From Corynebacterium kroppenstedtii DSM 44385 (lineage in GTDB: Bacteria; Actinomycetota; Actinomycetes; Mycobacteriales; Mycobacteriaceae): 64,000 nt of DNA. The position numbers and the translations under genes are program-made. Positions 1-8,800 of the stretch are shown piece after piece. The notes beneath the pieces are model-generated. The model saw only the letters and a program-made list of their open reading frames with translations, made no database searches and was not told the origin of the DNA. Where the stretch lies: assembly GCF_000023145.1 (NCBI RefSeq), contig NC_012704.1, forward strand, positions 2,108,001-2,172,000, written 5' to 3'. The first letter of the stretch is position 1, and each line of letters opens with the position of its first letter.

Positions 1-1216
1 CACGGGTGCAAGCGCGTTCTCCGACTTCAGCGTGGAGATGTACTTCTCCATCGACTGAACGTGCTGCGTGTGGATGTTGACCATACCGTACACAGCGACT
101 TCGGTGTCATCGTCGAAGGACTCACGGGCACGCGCCACCAGCGCTTTGCCGTCGGTTTCTTCGATATCGGTGGTGGTCAGGATGTTGCTCGCGGGCACTC
201 CGCCGGCAATCAGCTTTTGATGCATGACGTCTTGGATGTCTCCGTAGAGCACGATCTTGTCGAACTGCCCTTTGAGGGACGTCGACAAACATGGACGCGC
301 GGTCGGTGCGGTCTGCACGATTGTTCATCGCGATGACATGCTTGGTGTCCTCCGGCAGGCGACCGTCGTGAACAGAGCTGTAGACCTTGGTGGTGGATTC
401 CCAGTCGTTGACGGCGAACATGGGTACCCAGTAAAGGGAGTTGTTTTCTTCCTCGAACTTGATGACTTTGGTCGTGCCCGGGTCGGGTTCTGCCTTGAGC
501 ATGCCGCGCACAGCAATATCGGTGTCGATATGGAGCTCCTCGGCCAGTGTCAACACAACAGCGACATTCTCCTCGAACTGCTGGTACGCGAACTTGTCGA
601 CGAGGCTGCGGGAAAGCTCGCTCTCTTCGGCGACGATCAACCGGGAGCTGCGTGCCTCACAATTCTTCTGGATGACTTTGAGCACACTTTCGTTGCGCTC
701 ACCGGTGATCACCAGGCCGTGTTCGGGGACGGTGTTGCACAGCGAGTCTGCGATTTCCTCGACCGTATCGCCCATTTCTTCCTGGTGGTCCAGGCGGACG
801 TTCGTGATCACGGAGATAGGGGAACGCAGAATAACGTTCTGGCACAGGTTCTGGTACTTGGGCTTGACCGCCATGCACTCGACGACGAGGCCGTTGACGG
901 AACCGTCGAGCCACTCTTTCAAGAAGTCGTACTGCTCGTTGATGTTCGCGGGGCCGGTGCGCTGAATGGGGTGTTCGCCCGCTTCCGGGTCGATGACGCA
1001 CGCGTAGGTACCCGTGGTTTTTGACACGGTGGATACCCCGGCTTCGCGGAGGACACTACCCAACATGCGTGTGATGGTGGATTTACCGCGGATCCCGTTG
1101 ACGTGGATGTTGTAGTCAAGTTTGGACATGCGCGAGCGGTGCGCATTTTCTTTGCGACGGAACGCGTACATTCCGGCGATCCCAGCCGTTCCTGCAAGCG
1201 CGGCAAAGGTAATCAT
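1..1216 (-). pseudogene. pgsB: poly-gamma-glutamate synthase PgsB/CapB-like, frameshifted and cut by the window edge
   Basis: The protein starts at an ATG at 1216 preceded by AGGAG. It has an N-terminal membrane segment (residues 2-18) and a P-loop-like NGIRGKST at about 40-47, followed by long stretches typical of PgsB/CapB, the ATP-dependent, Mur-ligase-like amide ligase that polymerises glutamate at the membrane. After ASMFVDV (about base 275) this frame turns into Arg/His-rich nonsense. The frame one base over then reads DKIVLYGDIQDVMHQK and stays open to the left edge, ending SENALAPV. One missing base near 265-285, beside the AAAGGG run, would explain it. It is either a real disruption or a sequencing error. 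A pgsC/pgsA partner would lie to the left, outside the window. Confidence 0.75.
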
Positions 1217-2164
1217 GAAAAAATCACTCCTGGCAGAGCGTGATGAGAGATGAGGGGCATGAATCAGACATAGAAAAAAGGCCCCAGCATGAGAACACCC
1301 TGCTGTCTTAGTGGTCTGACAGCACTGACAACTCCCCCACCGCGTACAAAATGGGCACACGTACGCGACGGAATCACGTTGACTTCCCCCGAAAAACTAG
1401 AGCCAATCGAGGGGATGTACTCGTTGCTAGAACTCGCAATTCCATTGTCGAAATAACCAATCGTGAAGCTTACAGAGAACTCCAAGGTCTGGCTAGTGGA
1501 ACTCACACGAAAACAACCCCATAGGGGCTTCATTCTTGCTTTTAGCGGTTGCACCCTATTTCCATCTGCACCCATGTCCGTTTAGCTCCCCCGATCTGCG
1601 CCGCGAGCGACGAAGGCGACAACCTTCATCTATGCAGCACAGGTGCCGTTAAGACAATACACACCATATTGTCAGACAACGCTACAATTACCCACTCAAT
1701 ACGCAATCTCGACAGGTTCGTAATATTCAATGTGGTATTTGTCACATCGTCGGCTAATGCGACAGAAGTCGGTGTGGACAGAACCCTGGGGCGCGAAGAA
1801 CCGACGCACCGAAGAAGGAGCCGGTAGACGGAAAACTGCGGAAAAGCTACACCTGGAGCCCAAAAGTGCGGGCGGATATGCGACCCGAATAAAACTGCGG
1901 ACACATTTTGTCGTATAACCCTGAATTTCGGGCCATTAACTTCAGGCCATTAAGAAGGCGCGGATGGTTTTAACACCCGCGCCTTCATCTCTCATCACGC
2001 CGCTCAAAGTGACCAAGAAAGCTGTGCCCTAGCTTGTGAAGCCCACTTTTCGCGTTGTGACACTTAATTAATCGCAGGATCGCGACAGAGCGTTACACCC
2101 TCACTGCTTTTATACCCTATATATCCGAAAAAATTAATAGAGAGGGCGAAATAGGTGACGAGGA
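1217..2164. other. non-coding gap between pgsB and the metalloprotease gene
   Basis: No ORF here has convincing coding character; the short ones on both strands have no recognisable motif. The gap is AT-richer than its surroundings, especially 1660-1740 and 2040-2160. It carries a copy of the dispersed intergenic repeat at 1757-1921. The pgsB promoter must lie at its left end. Confidence 0.6.
1757..1921 (-). repeat. dispersed intergenic repeat, copy A (internally deleted)
   Basis: Read on the minus strand, this stretch matches copy B (36884-37203) over about 150 bases: TTATACGACAAAA, TGTGTCCGC, a CCCGCACTTTT unit, GGCTCCAGGTGT, CCGCAGTTTTCCGTCTACCG, then GTGCGTCGGT and CTTCGCGCC. It lacks the central palindrome of the other copies: the text jumps from TGTGTCCGCA directly to the last repeat units. 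It looks like a deletion derivative of the same element. Confidence 0.75.
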
Positions 2165-2884
2165 TTACGCCAGATAATCCGGGAATGACCGCGTTGTACC
2201 AATAACCGTCTTGTCATTGTCCCCCTGCAGAGCAGCTTGAACATCCGTCTGCTGAGGCACCTGCGGCTGCTGCTGATCAGAAATCGCGTGCATCAAATCC
2301 CCCGGACAGCTGTGCTTTAACCCCAGCAAATGGCCAAACTCATGCGCCATCGTCCCCTGCCGAGCACTCTGCGACATCCCATCGAGGTACGCCGCATTCA
2401 GAAGCACCCGGTAGGGCTCATGCCGCGTCCACCCCACCCACTTGGCATCGTCGCGGTGAACATCAAACACCCGCACGGAATTAGTTGTTTTCTTATCAAC
2501 GACGTCAAACGCGATCTCGCCGCCAGTCGCCTGGGTCCACGAGTCAGCCGCGGCCTGAATCTCGTCGGAGTACCGCTTGCTGTCGTTAAAAATGACGACT
2601 TTGCCGTCATGCACAGCCCCGTGGCCTTTTCGGAAGAGCTCCAACTGTGGGAGCGGCTTTCCATTGGCGACGGCATCATGCGCTTCGACGCACTGCGCGG
2701 GCGTGTTATCTTGACCGTTCTTGTCGTGTGCCTGCGCGTCTGGTGTTACCCCTAGTGAGAGAATAATCGCTCCAGACGCGATGGCAGACGCGACGACTGC
2801 GCCGAGCCGATGCCATTGTCGACGTGGGGGTCGGCGTGGTTGCGTGGTGGGTTGGGATGGTCTTGTCTGAGAGGAAAACTGCAT
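2165..2884 (-). CDS. secreted snapalysin-like zinc metalloprotease
   Basis: The product is a 239-residue exported protease. A long Pro/Arg-rich N-terminus precedes a hydrophobic segment (about 28-46) and an AQA cleavage-like site near 50-52. The zinc site HEFGHLLGLKH (181-191) fits HExxHxxGxxH, the arrangement of the M7 snapalysin family of small actinobacterial secreted proteases. Two Cys (Cys65 and Cys193) could form a disulfide. The ATG at 2884 is chosen because it directly precedes the basic signal-peptide region; the same frame stays open further upstream without a better ribosome site, so the start is uncertain. The substrate is unknown. The gene stands alone. Confidence 0.75.
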   Translation of the reverse strand: MQFSSQTRPSQPTTQPRRPPRRQWHRLGAVVASAIASGAIILSLGVTPDAQAHDKNGQDNTPAQCVEAHDAVANGKPLPQLELFRKGHGAVHDGKVVIFNDSKRYSDEIQAAADSWTQATGGEIAFDVVDKKTTNSVRVFDVHRDDAKWVGWTRHEPYRVLLNAAYLDGMSQSARQGTMAHEFGHLLGLKHSCPGDLMHAISDQQQPQVPQQTDVQAALQGDNDKTVIGTTRSFPDYLA

Positions 2885-3154
2885 GCGGGCTACTTTCTGT
2901 CTCGGTAGTTCACGTGAAGTTCGCTTATTCAGCGGAGTTTTTCTTCCTACACACGTCTGAGTACAAAAATCGCCCCGGTGGGCAGTGTACATGACACAAC
3001 GCCACCCGAGGTGACTATAAGAAAGCACGCGCGATAACAACGGCTAGTGCGCCACCGTTACCTACGAGTCAGAAACGACGACTTCCACGGCACAGAACCA
3101 TGGCTTAGATCAACACCAAATTAGGAGAGGTAGACCCTTGTTATCTCGTCGTTA

Positions 3155-3625
3155 TTAAACCTGTTTAGCGATCGACGCAATTGTGCCACTCTTAATGACA
3201 AGAATGACGCCCCTGCTGAAGTCGCTGGACTGGTCCTTAAGGCTTTGGGACGTCAGGACTTTCTTATCCCTAATGCCCTTGACTACCGGGTCAGCAAACT
3301 GCTTAATGTCAGGGATGCCTTCCACAACCTGTTTCTTGACGTCATCGCCCTTTTCCAAGGTACCGATGAGCTTCGCAAGCTTTTCCGCGTCGCAGCTGCT
3401 GAGGTAGACAAACTGCTGAACATTGCGCTTGTTCTCGATGGTGATGGTTTTACCGTCAGGGGTAATGAGGTGATGGAGGGGAGCAGCCATACTCGTTAAC
3501 GCAGTCTGGCCTTCACAGGTTGGCTTTGCGTTCGCTACAGGCGCAATAGCACCCGAAACAGTCGTTAACCCGCAGGCCAACGCGCCGCTGAGCACAACGG
3601 CTCCCATTTTTGTGGTCACTCGCAA
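3155..3625 (-). CDS. small secreted protein of unknown function
   Basis: This is a 156-residue protein with a clear Sec signal peptide: a basic start, a hydrophobic core at about 8-31 and an ANA cleavage-like site before Lys34. Cys36 and Cys78 are the only Cys in the mature part and could pair. The remainder is Lys/Asp-rich without a motif I recognise. The start codon appears to be TTG at 3625, eight bases after AGGAG; a GTG at 3619 is the alternative but sits too far from that site. It is transcribed toward the metalloprotease with a gap of about 270 bases, so the two are probably independent. Confidence 0.65.
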   Translation of the reverse strand: MRVTTKMGAVVLSGALACGLTTVSGAIAPVANAKPTCEGQTALTSMAAPLHHLITPDGKTITIENKRNVQQFVYLSSCDAEKLAKLIGTLEKGDDVKKQVVEGIPDIKQFADPVVKGIRDKKVLTSQSLKDQSSDFSRGVILVIKSGTIASIAKQV

Positions 3626-3947
3626 TGAGTTATCTCCTGTTCATATCGGCCGCAAAGCGACGGATTTCGCGCAACCTCATGACGCATCAATGTTGTGCCA
3701 CCAGGTTTGCATGAAATTCGCAGCCCGCGGTCAAACTCTGGACTATGCCGTCACCCAATGAGTGGAGCCGGCAATTAAGCTCAACCCCTTAATCAGAACT
3801 AAACCAGTTCCCCGCCCCCCTTTACGTCACCGTGACGTCGTAGAGCGGGGCTGTTCTGTCATAGGTCGAGGATGGCTATTGAGTAGCCAATGGGTAGAAC
3901 CCCGGTGATAGCTCTCCTGAGATTCACCGTGGGTTACCGCAATCTAC
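3626..3947. other. intergenic gap with a palindrome and probable terminator
   Basis: No gene is seen. The gap holds the perfect 15-bp palindrome ACGTCACCGTGACGT (3824-3838), enclosed by CCCCGC (3810-3815) and GCGGGG (3845-3850). Together they could fold into an interrupted hairpin downstream of the surface-protein remnant. Confidence 0.5.
3810..3850 (-). terminator. nested inverted repeat, possible terminator or operator
   Basis: An outer CCCCGC/GCGGGG pair encloses an inner ACGTCAC/GTGACGT pair with one central base. It lies about 100 bases past the stop codon of the VaFE surface-protein fragment. There is no T-run, so an operator for the secreted-protein gene at 3155-3625 is equally possible. 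Confidence 0.35.
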
Positions 3948-4958
3948 TTATCCCTCGTGGGAACGGCGGCGGTTCCAGAGGACAACCCCTGCACCTGCAC
4001 CGATCAGGATCATGGCCAGCAGTGCCAACCAGATCACGTTCGCACCGGTGGAAGCCAAGGCTCCACCGACTCCGTGACTGGAGCTGCTGCCGGATCCGCT
4101 ACCGTTGCCCGAGCTGGCGGAGCCGTTATCGGATCCACCATTGCTCGATCCGCTAGTTCCGTTGTCGGAACCGTTGGAGTCACCGTGGTTTTCGTCATTG
4201 TTAGACGGAGCGGGTGTCTCAGAGGACGAAGTATCAGCCTTGCCTGACTTTCCGGGAACCTCGGACTCGTGCTCATCGGCGGAGTTCGAAGGCTTTTCCG
4301 GAGTGGTTTCCTTCGGGGAACTCGGTTTTTCCGGAGCTTCGCTCGGGTGGCCTGGAACAGGCTTACCCGGAGTCTTGCTGCTCTCCGGCTTAGCTGGCTT
4401 ATCAGCGTCCGGCGTCGTGGACTCGTCACCAGGCGTTGCTGGCTTGGAGGTGCTCGGAGCCGGAGACTCGCTACCAGGCGTCGTTGTACCACTTGTCGGC
4501 GGTACGGTCTCGCCTTCAGGTGAGGTCACAAACGTCTGAGCGCTGTCATTGGGGTTCTCGTGCGTGACGGTCTTCCGATCGTCCTTGCTCGGGTTCTTCG
4601 GGGTGCCCTCGTTATTGACGGTGGGTTGGTTGTTGTCATCAACAGGGACAGCCTTTTCGAACACAACGTACTGCGTATCCGGCTTCAGATCCGTAATCTT
4701 GCCGAAGTCGACGGTTGCGGTGCCCTTGCCACTGTCACCAATGGTTTCGGTCACAGACGCAGGCTTGACACCGGAAACCGGGGTGGCCTTACCGTTTTCA
4801 ACCTTCATCAACGTACCGGTGAAGGTGTACTTCGTGTCCGGAGCAAAGCCCTCGTAGTCGATGTGATCCTTAACGTTAATGCTCTCATGGAGCTTGGAAG
4901 CATCAACCTTAACCGAGTTACCCCCATTGGGAGAAGTCAGACACCCCGAAATACGCAC
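3948..4958 (-). pseudogene. C-terminal part of a sortase-anchored VaFE-repeat surface protein
   Basis: The 336-residue frame begins without a signal peptide, at a GTG with no visible ribosome site. It contains one VaFE-type Ig-like domain (about 15-155: INVKDHIDYEGF, later VVFEKAV and the terminal QTFV). A long Pro/Ser/Thr/Glu stalk follows, then a Ser/Gly/Asn linker, and finally LASTG, a hydrophobic segment and the basic tail NRRRSHEG. LASTG is a variant of the LPxTG sortase signal. Full-length relatives are much longer, with a signal peptide and several VaFE repeats, so this is most likely a 5'-truncated remnant. Expression in its present form as a surface protein is unlikely. Confidence 0.65.
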
Positions 4959-5087
4959 ATGCGCTGCAAATCGAGTTTGTAGCTTACGCTAGCATTGCTT
5001 CAAAGGTGATTTTTCATATACAGAAGCCCCCCCGTTTAGGAGTCACTGTTAACGAATTGTTATACAAATAATCTTTATAGGTCACAC

Positions 5088-5129
5088 AAAAAGGGGGCGA
5101 GGGATGGTTATCAACCACCACTCGCCCCT
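5088..5129 (-). terminator. rho-independent terminator after rplE
   Basis: On the minus strand an 8-bp stem GGGGCGAG/CTCGCCCC, with a further GGTT/AACC pairing inside, is followed directly by TTTTTGTG. It sits about 35 bases past the rplE stop codon and ends the rplN-rplX-rplE unit. Confidence 0.8.
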
Positions 5130-5164
5130 ATATAGAGCCAGTAAAAGGCACTACTTATAGCTCT

Positions 5165-5719
5165 TTACTTCTTGAAGGGGAAGCCCAGCTCGCGCAGCAG
5201 AGCACGGCCCTCTTCGTTATTCGTTGCGGACGTCACGACCGTGATGTTCATGCCGCGGGGACGGTCGATCTTGTCCACATCCAGCTCGTAGAACATGGAC
5301 TGCTCGGACAGACCGAAGGTGTAGTTACCGTGTCCGTCGAACTGCTTATCCGACAGACCGCGGAAGTCACGAATGCGTGGGAGAGCAACCGTCAGAAGGC
5401 GGTCGAGGAATTCCCACATACGGTCGCCACGGAGAGTGACGCGAGCACCGATCGGCATGCCTTCACGCAGCTTGAAGTTAGCGATAGCCTTCTTCGCGCG
5501 GCGGATCTGGGGCTTCTGACCGGTGATCAGGGTGAGGTCGTTCAGTGCGCCGTTGATCAACTTGGAGTCACGAGCAGCGTCGCCAACACCCATGTTGACA
5601 ACGACCTTGGTGACACCCGGAATCTGCATGACATTCGCGTACTCGAACTCTTTATTCAGGGTCTCACGAATCTCGCTGCGGTACCGAGTCTTCAAACGGG
5701 GGGTGTAGTTCTCGCTCAT
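5165..5719 (-). CDS. rplE: 50S ribosomal protein L5
   Basis: This 184-residue protein matches L5 along its whole length ([19 protein letters not shown], then [20 protein letters not shown] and the C-terminal GFPF). L5 binds 5S rRNA in the central protuberance of the large subunit. It is the last gene of rplN-rplX-rplE, two bases after rplX, and a strong terminator follows. The usual downstream spc-operon genes (rpsH, rplF and so on) do not follow here. Confidence 0.97.
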   Translation of the reverse strand: MSENYTPRLKTRYRSEIRETLNKEFEYANVMQIPGVTKVVVNMGVGDAARDSKLINGALNDLTLITGQKPQIRRAKKAIANFKLREGMPIGARVTLRGDRMWEFLDRLLTVALPRIRDFRGLSDKQFDGHGNYTFGLSEQSMFYELDVDKIDRPRGMNITVVTSATNNEEGRALLRELGFPFKK

Positions 5720-5721
5720 GG

Positions 5722-6036
5722 TTAAATGTCCTTCCCGGTACGTCGGGAGATACGGACCTTCTTGCCGTTCTCGTCGAAACGGTAACCAACACGTGTCGGG
5801 TTACCGTCAGCATCGATGATCATCACGTTAGAGACGTGGATGGGAGCTTCCTGGGTGACAATTCCACCCGACTCCGCACCGCGCTCCGGTGCTGAATTAG
5901 CGACATGCTTCTTGATACGGTTAACACCCTCAACCAGGACCTTGTCGCGCTTCGGGTAGGCCTCAATAACCTTCCCTTTTGCGCCTTTGTCCGGGCCAGA
6001 GATGACGATGACGGTATCGCCCTTATGGATCTTCAT
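5722..6036 (-). CDS. rplX: 50S ribosomal protein L24
   Basis: A 104-residue protein with the N-terminal KOW motif ([18 protein letters not shown]) and the typical [11 protein letters not shown]24 is an early assembly protein binding the 5' end of 23S rRNA. The ATG directly abuts the rplN stop codon, so the two are translationally linked. Confidence 0.97.
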   Translation of the reverse strand: MKIHKGDTVIVISGPDKGAKGKVIEAYPKRDKVLVEGVNRIKKHVANSAPERGAESGGIVTQEAPIHVSNVMIIDADGNPTRVGYRFDENGKKVRISRRTGKDI

Positions 6037-6405
6037 TTAGAGCACCTCCGGGGCGAGCGAGACAATCTTCATGAACTTCTTGTCGCGCAACTCGCGGGCA
6101 ACTGGCCCGAAAATACGCGTACCACGTGGCTCATTGTCGTTACGGATAAGAACGGCAGCGTTCTCGTCGAAACGAATGTAAGAGCCGTCCGGGCGGCGGG
6201 TTTCTTTCTTCGCGCGGACAATAACGGCTTTGACGATGTCGCCGGCCTTGACGTTTCCGCCGGGGGTTGCTTCCTTCACGGTGGCAACGATGACATCACC
6301 AATACCAGCGAAGCGGCGTGTGGAACCACCGAGCACACGGATGCACAAGATTTCCCGTGCACCCGTGTTATCGGCGACTCGCAAACGCGATTCCTGCTGA
6401 ATCAC
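6037..6405 (-). CDS. rplN: 50S ribosomal protein L14
   Basis: A 122-residue protein matching L14 throughout ([44 protein letters not shown]). It sits at the 30S/50S interface. In most bacteria rplN follows rpsQ directly; here rpsQ lies 24 kb away (30880) and the siderophore island fills the space, so rplN needs its own promoter in the 305-base gap upstream. Confidence 0.97.
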   Translation of the reverse strand: MIQQESRLRVADNTGAREILCIRVLGGSTRRFAGIGDVIVATVKEATPGGNVKAGDIVKAVIVRAKKETRRPDGSYIRFDENAAVLIRNDNEPRGTRIFGPVARELRDKKFMKIVSLAPEVL

Positions 6406-6710
6406 TAGAGTCTCCTAGACCTGGGGTTGTTGCTTCGTGCGCCGGATTTCCGACCCGAACGCACCTGGTCTTGTCTGTTTTGAGATGGTTAGCCCGATTC
6501 TTCAGCCTCACCATCGCCCACACCGGGGCGACATGAGCACTGAACAGCTGGTGGTAACTGCACCCTGTCACACACAAATTGTGTGCTGACCAGGTGAGAA
6601 TCACGCCTTCCGCTTGCTATATCGCTAAAAGGGATGGCGACGTTACCACATTCGGGCAGGTTAACCACCTGCCTCAGACAACCCGAACAGTATTGCATAC
6701 ATCGGGGCAA
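6406..6710. promoter_or_regulatory. rplN upstream region with a perfect palindrome
   Basis: This gap between rplN and the siderophore-reductase fusion gene has no credible ORF. It must hold the promoter of the detached rplN-rplX-rplE operon. A perfect 15-bp palindrome, CACACAAATTGTGTG, lies at 6571-6585 and is loosely flanked by GTCA and TGAC; it resembles an operator, with the binding protein unknown. Confidence 0.45.
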
Positions 6711-8594
6711 TCATCCAACCCTGCGGGCAACAAACCGAATCGGCCCCCATCCGACCGGCTGACGGCTCTCTACTTCGAAGCCGGCGCCGTGTAATGCGCC
6801 TCGGACTTCCCGCTCCGTGGGAATCGATGCGCCCGATACCAACATGCGTTGGATGTCCGCCTCATAGTCTTCTTCATCGCCTGAGCCGTCGTCGGCAAGA
6901 ACTTGGGTTACCACAACGATTAACGACACAGTGTCTTTAAGATTGGCTATAACACCAGGGCCATTTATCGGCCCATTGGAGCCCCACGGATCATGAACAA
7001 CGGCAACATCGGCTTGGGGGATGTCGAGTTGATCCGGCGTGGCGGACGCGGCGGATGCTGTGTGCGACGCGGTCGTGTGGGAGACCCGGGAGCGTCGGGA
7101 ATCATTGATCTCCGCCATATTGAGGTCCTCGTGCTCGGGTCGATCCACAATCGTAACCGTGAGGGACGGGTTAGTGCGTGTGAGCTCATCGGCAAGCACG
7201 GCCGCACCAGGGCCGAGCGTCAGCGCCGAGGACGCGTCGCCCAGGTCCAAGCCCGCCACCACGGCGGGGGCCACCCACCCCATGCGGAGATTCGCGCCCA
7301 CTGCTAAGCGGGTTCCCAGCTCCGGCTTGGCGTCTTGCCACTCGGACATCGTGCGGCCGGAGGTGCCCAGCTGGACGGGGTTCCCGGTGCGCAAACCTTG
7401 GCCCACGTGGATGAAGGACATCGCGGGCATAGAGCCGAAGCCCGATAGGTAGCCGCCTGCGGGCGAGGTCGGGTCGGCCAACTCCATGCCCACGGGAGTA
7501 AGGCCGTATGTCACCGTGGCGTTAGCGGACTGGTCTGCGGAGGATTGATCTGCGCACGCGCTTTCTTCGTGCTCGATGGTGACCAGCTCCAGGGCGGCAA
7601 GGTACCGCATGAACCTCACCAAGCGGTCAGACGTAATGCCGGTTTTCTCGGCCAGAGGCTCGGGGGTGGTCAAGCCCGCGTCGATTGCGGTGAAAATGCC
7701 AGTCTCGGCGGCGGCGCGGACGGCGAAGGCCGGGGCGATATCGGCCATCTCGGAGAGACGGTTGTAGGCAGCGATGGTGCTGGTAGCCTTGCTGGCGGAG
7801 GCGTTGCCGTCCCGCCAATAGCCCACGATCTGGGTGTTCTCGGGCTTGATGCCGCGTTCTTTGACGAGCTTGCGGATCCTGCGGAGTTGGCCGGCCTCGC
7901 CGGCGCACCAGACGTACGGGGTGCCCTCGGGCCAGTCCAAGGATTCGAGCGCTTCGCCAAGGTTCTGACCCTGGGACCTCACGACCCAGTGCAGGTCCAC
8001 GTCGGGGGATGGAATGTTCAACTTCTGAATGCGGTCCGGCGTAGTGACCTCGATAACCGCGACCGCCTTTAACGAGGGGTAGGTCTCTACGCAACGGCCG
8101 ATGGCGGGCAGCGCGGTCTCGTCCCCGGCCAGGAGCATCCAATCCACCCCCTCGGGGAGGGCCCCGCAATTCTTCGGGCCCGCCATATAGATACTGTCGC
8201 CCGGCGCGACGGACTCCGACCATGCCTCAGCCAGGCCGGACCCGTGGCGGGCGAAATCGATATCCACCTCGCAGGCGTCGGCATCCCATCGGCGCACGGT
8301 GTACGTGCGGAATAGCTCGTTGATCTCCGCGATCCATTCCAGGCGGCCATCGCCCAACGCCCTGGGGGCTGGCCGCTCCCCTGTCTCCGGGTGGGGGAAA
8401 ATCAAACGCACATCATCGTCGAAACCTGTGCTGATCATCTCGGGGACGTGCACGTCGCCCTGCTGGTGGGCGTCGAACTGGTCACTGGTGAACGTGATAC
8501 GCCGCATCCCCGGGGTGATGTCTTCCACGCGGCTCACCGTGATCTCGCGTAAAGAAATCGGGTAAATGTCGTGGTGACGGCTATTGCGTTTCAT
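6711..8594 (-). CDS. siderophore-interacting ferric reductase fused to a methyltransferase-like domain
   Basis: The product has 627 residues in two parts. Residues about 17-265 are a SIP/ViuB-type flavin reductase: RTYTVRRWD (96-104) for FAD, the LLAGDETALPAIGR nicotinamide-side motif (154-167), and GYW near 258. This family releases iron from ferric siderophores in the cytoplasm. From about 268 to the end it resembles plant-type O-methyltransferases, with a winged-helix dimerisation-like segment (TAIDAGLTTPEPLAEKTGI) and a weakened SAM site (LTLGPGAAVLADEL). Ordinary SIPs end after the first part. Whether the second part binds SAM is unclear. The start is supported by AAAAGGA eight bases upstream. 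It lies beside the binding-lipoprotein gene in the same direction, with a terminator between. Confidence 0.85.
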   Translation of the reverse strand: MKRNSRHHDIYPISLREITVSRVEDITPGMRRITFTSDQFDAHQQGDVHVPEMISTGFDDDVRLIFPHPETGERPAPRALGDGRLEWIAEINELFRTYTVRRWDADACEVDIDFARHGSGLAEAWSESVAPGDSIYMAGPKNCGALPEGVDWMLLAGDETALPAIGRCVETYPSLKAVAVIEVTTPDRIQKLNIPSPDVDLHWVVRSQGQNLGEALESLDWPEGTPYVWCAGEAGQLRRIRKLVKERGIKPENTQIVGYWRDGNASASKATSTIAAYNRLSEMADIAPAFAVRAAAETGIFTAIDAGLTTPEPLAEKTGITSDRLVRFMRYLAALELVTIEHEESACADQSSADQSANATVTYGLTPVGMELADPTSPAGGYLSGFGSMPAMSFIHVGQGLRTGNPVQLGTSGRTMSEWQDAKPELGTRLAVGANLRMGWVAPAVVAGLDLGDASSALTLGPGAAVLADELTRTNPSLTVTIVDRPEHEDLNMAEINDSRRSRVSHTTASHTASAASATPDQLDIPQADVAVVHDPWGSNGPINGPGVIANLKDTVSLIVVVTQVLADDGSGDEEDYEADIQRMLVSGASIPTEREVRGALHGAGFEVESRQPVGWGPIRFVARRVG

Positions 8595-8696
8595 ATGCTC
8601 ATTCCTTTTAATACGTCGTAAATTTCGGCTGTATAAATTGGCTTTAACGTTCTGCGGGCACCGGCACCCTTCATGTCCCGGTCACGCACGTACGGT

Positions 8697-8733
8697 ACAA
8701 GAAAACCCGGGTATGCCACATGACACACCCGGG
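8697..8733 (-). terminator. terminator of the siderophore-binding lipoprotein gene
   Basis: On the minus strand the perfect stem CCCGGGT/ACCCGGG (8706-8733) is followed by TTTTCTTG. It lies about 70 bases past the lipoprotein stop codon and would separate that gene from the SIP fusion gene. Confidence 0.75.
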
Positions 8734-8800
8734 AAACCCTCATCCGATACGCCACCCCACAGCCACAGGGAAGCGTCGACAATGAAGTAGATAAACAGTC

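Noticed and set aside
1264-1575. A 103-codon minus-strand frame upstream of pgsB
   Set aside because: It has no motif, overlaps the likely promoter region, and its composition is unlike the neighbours.
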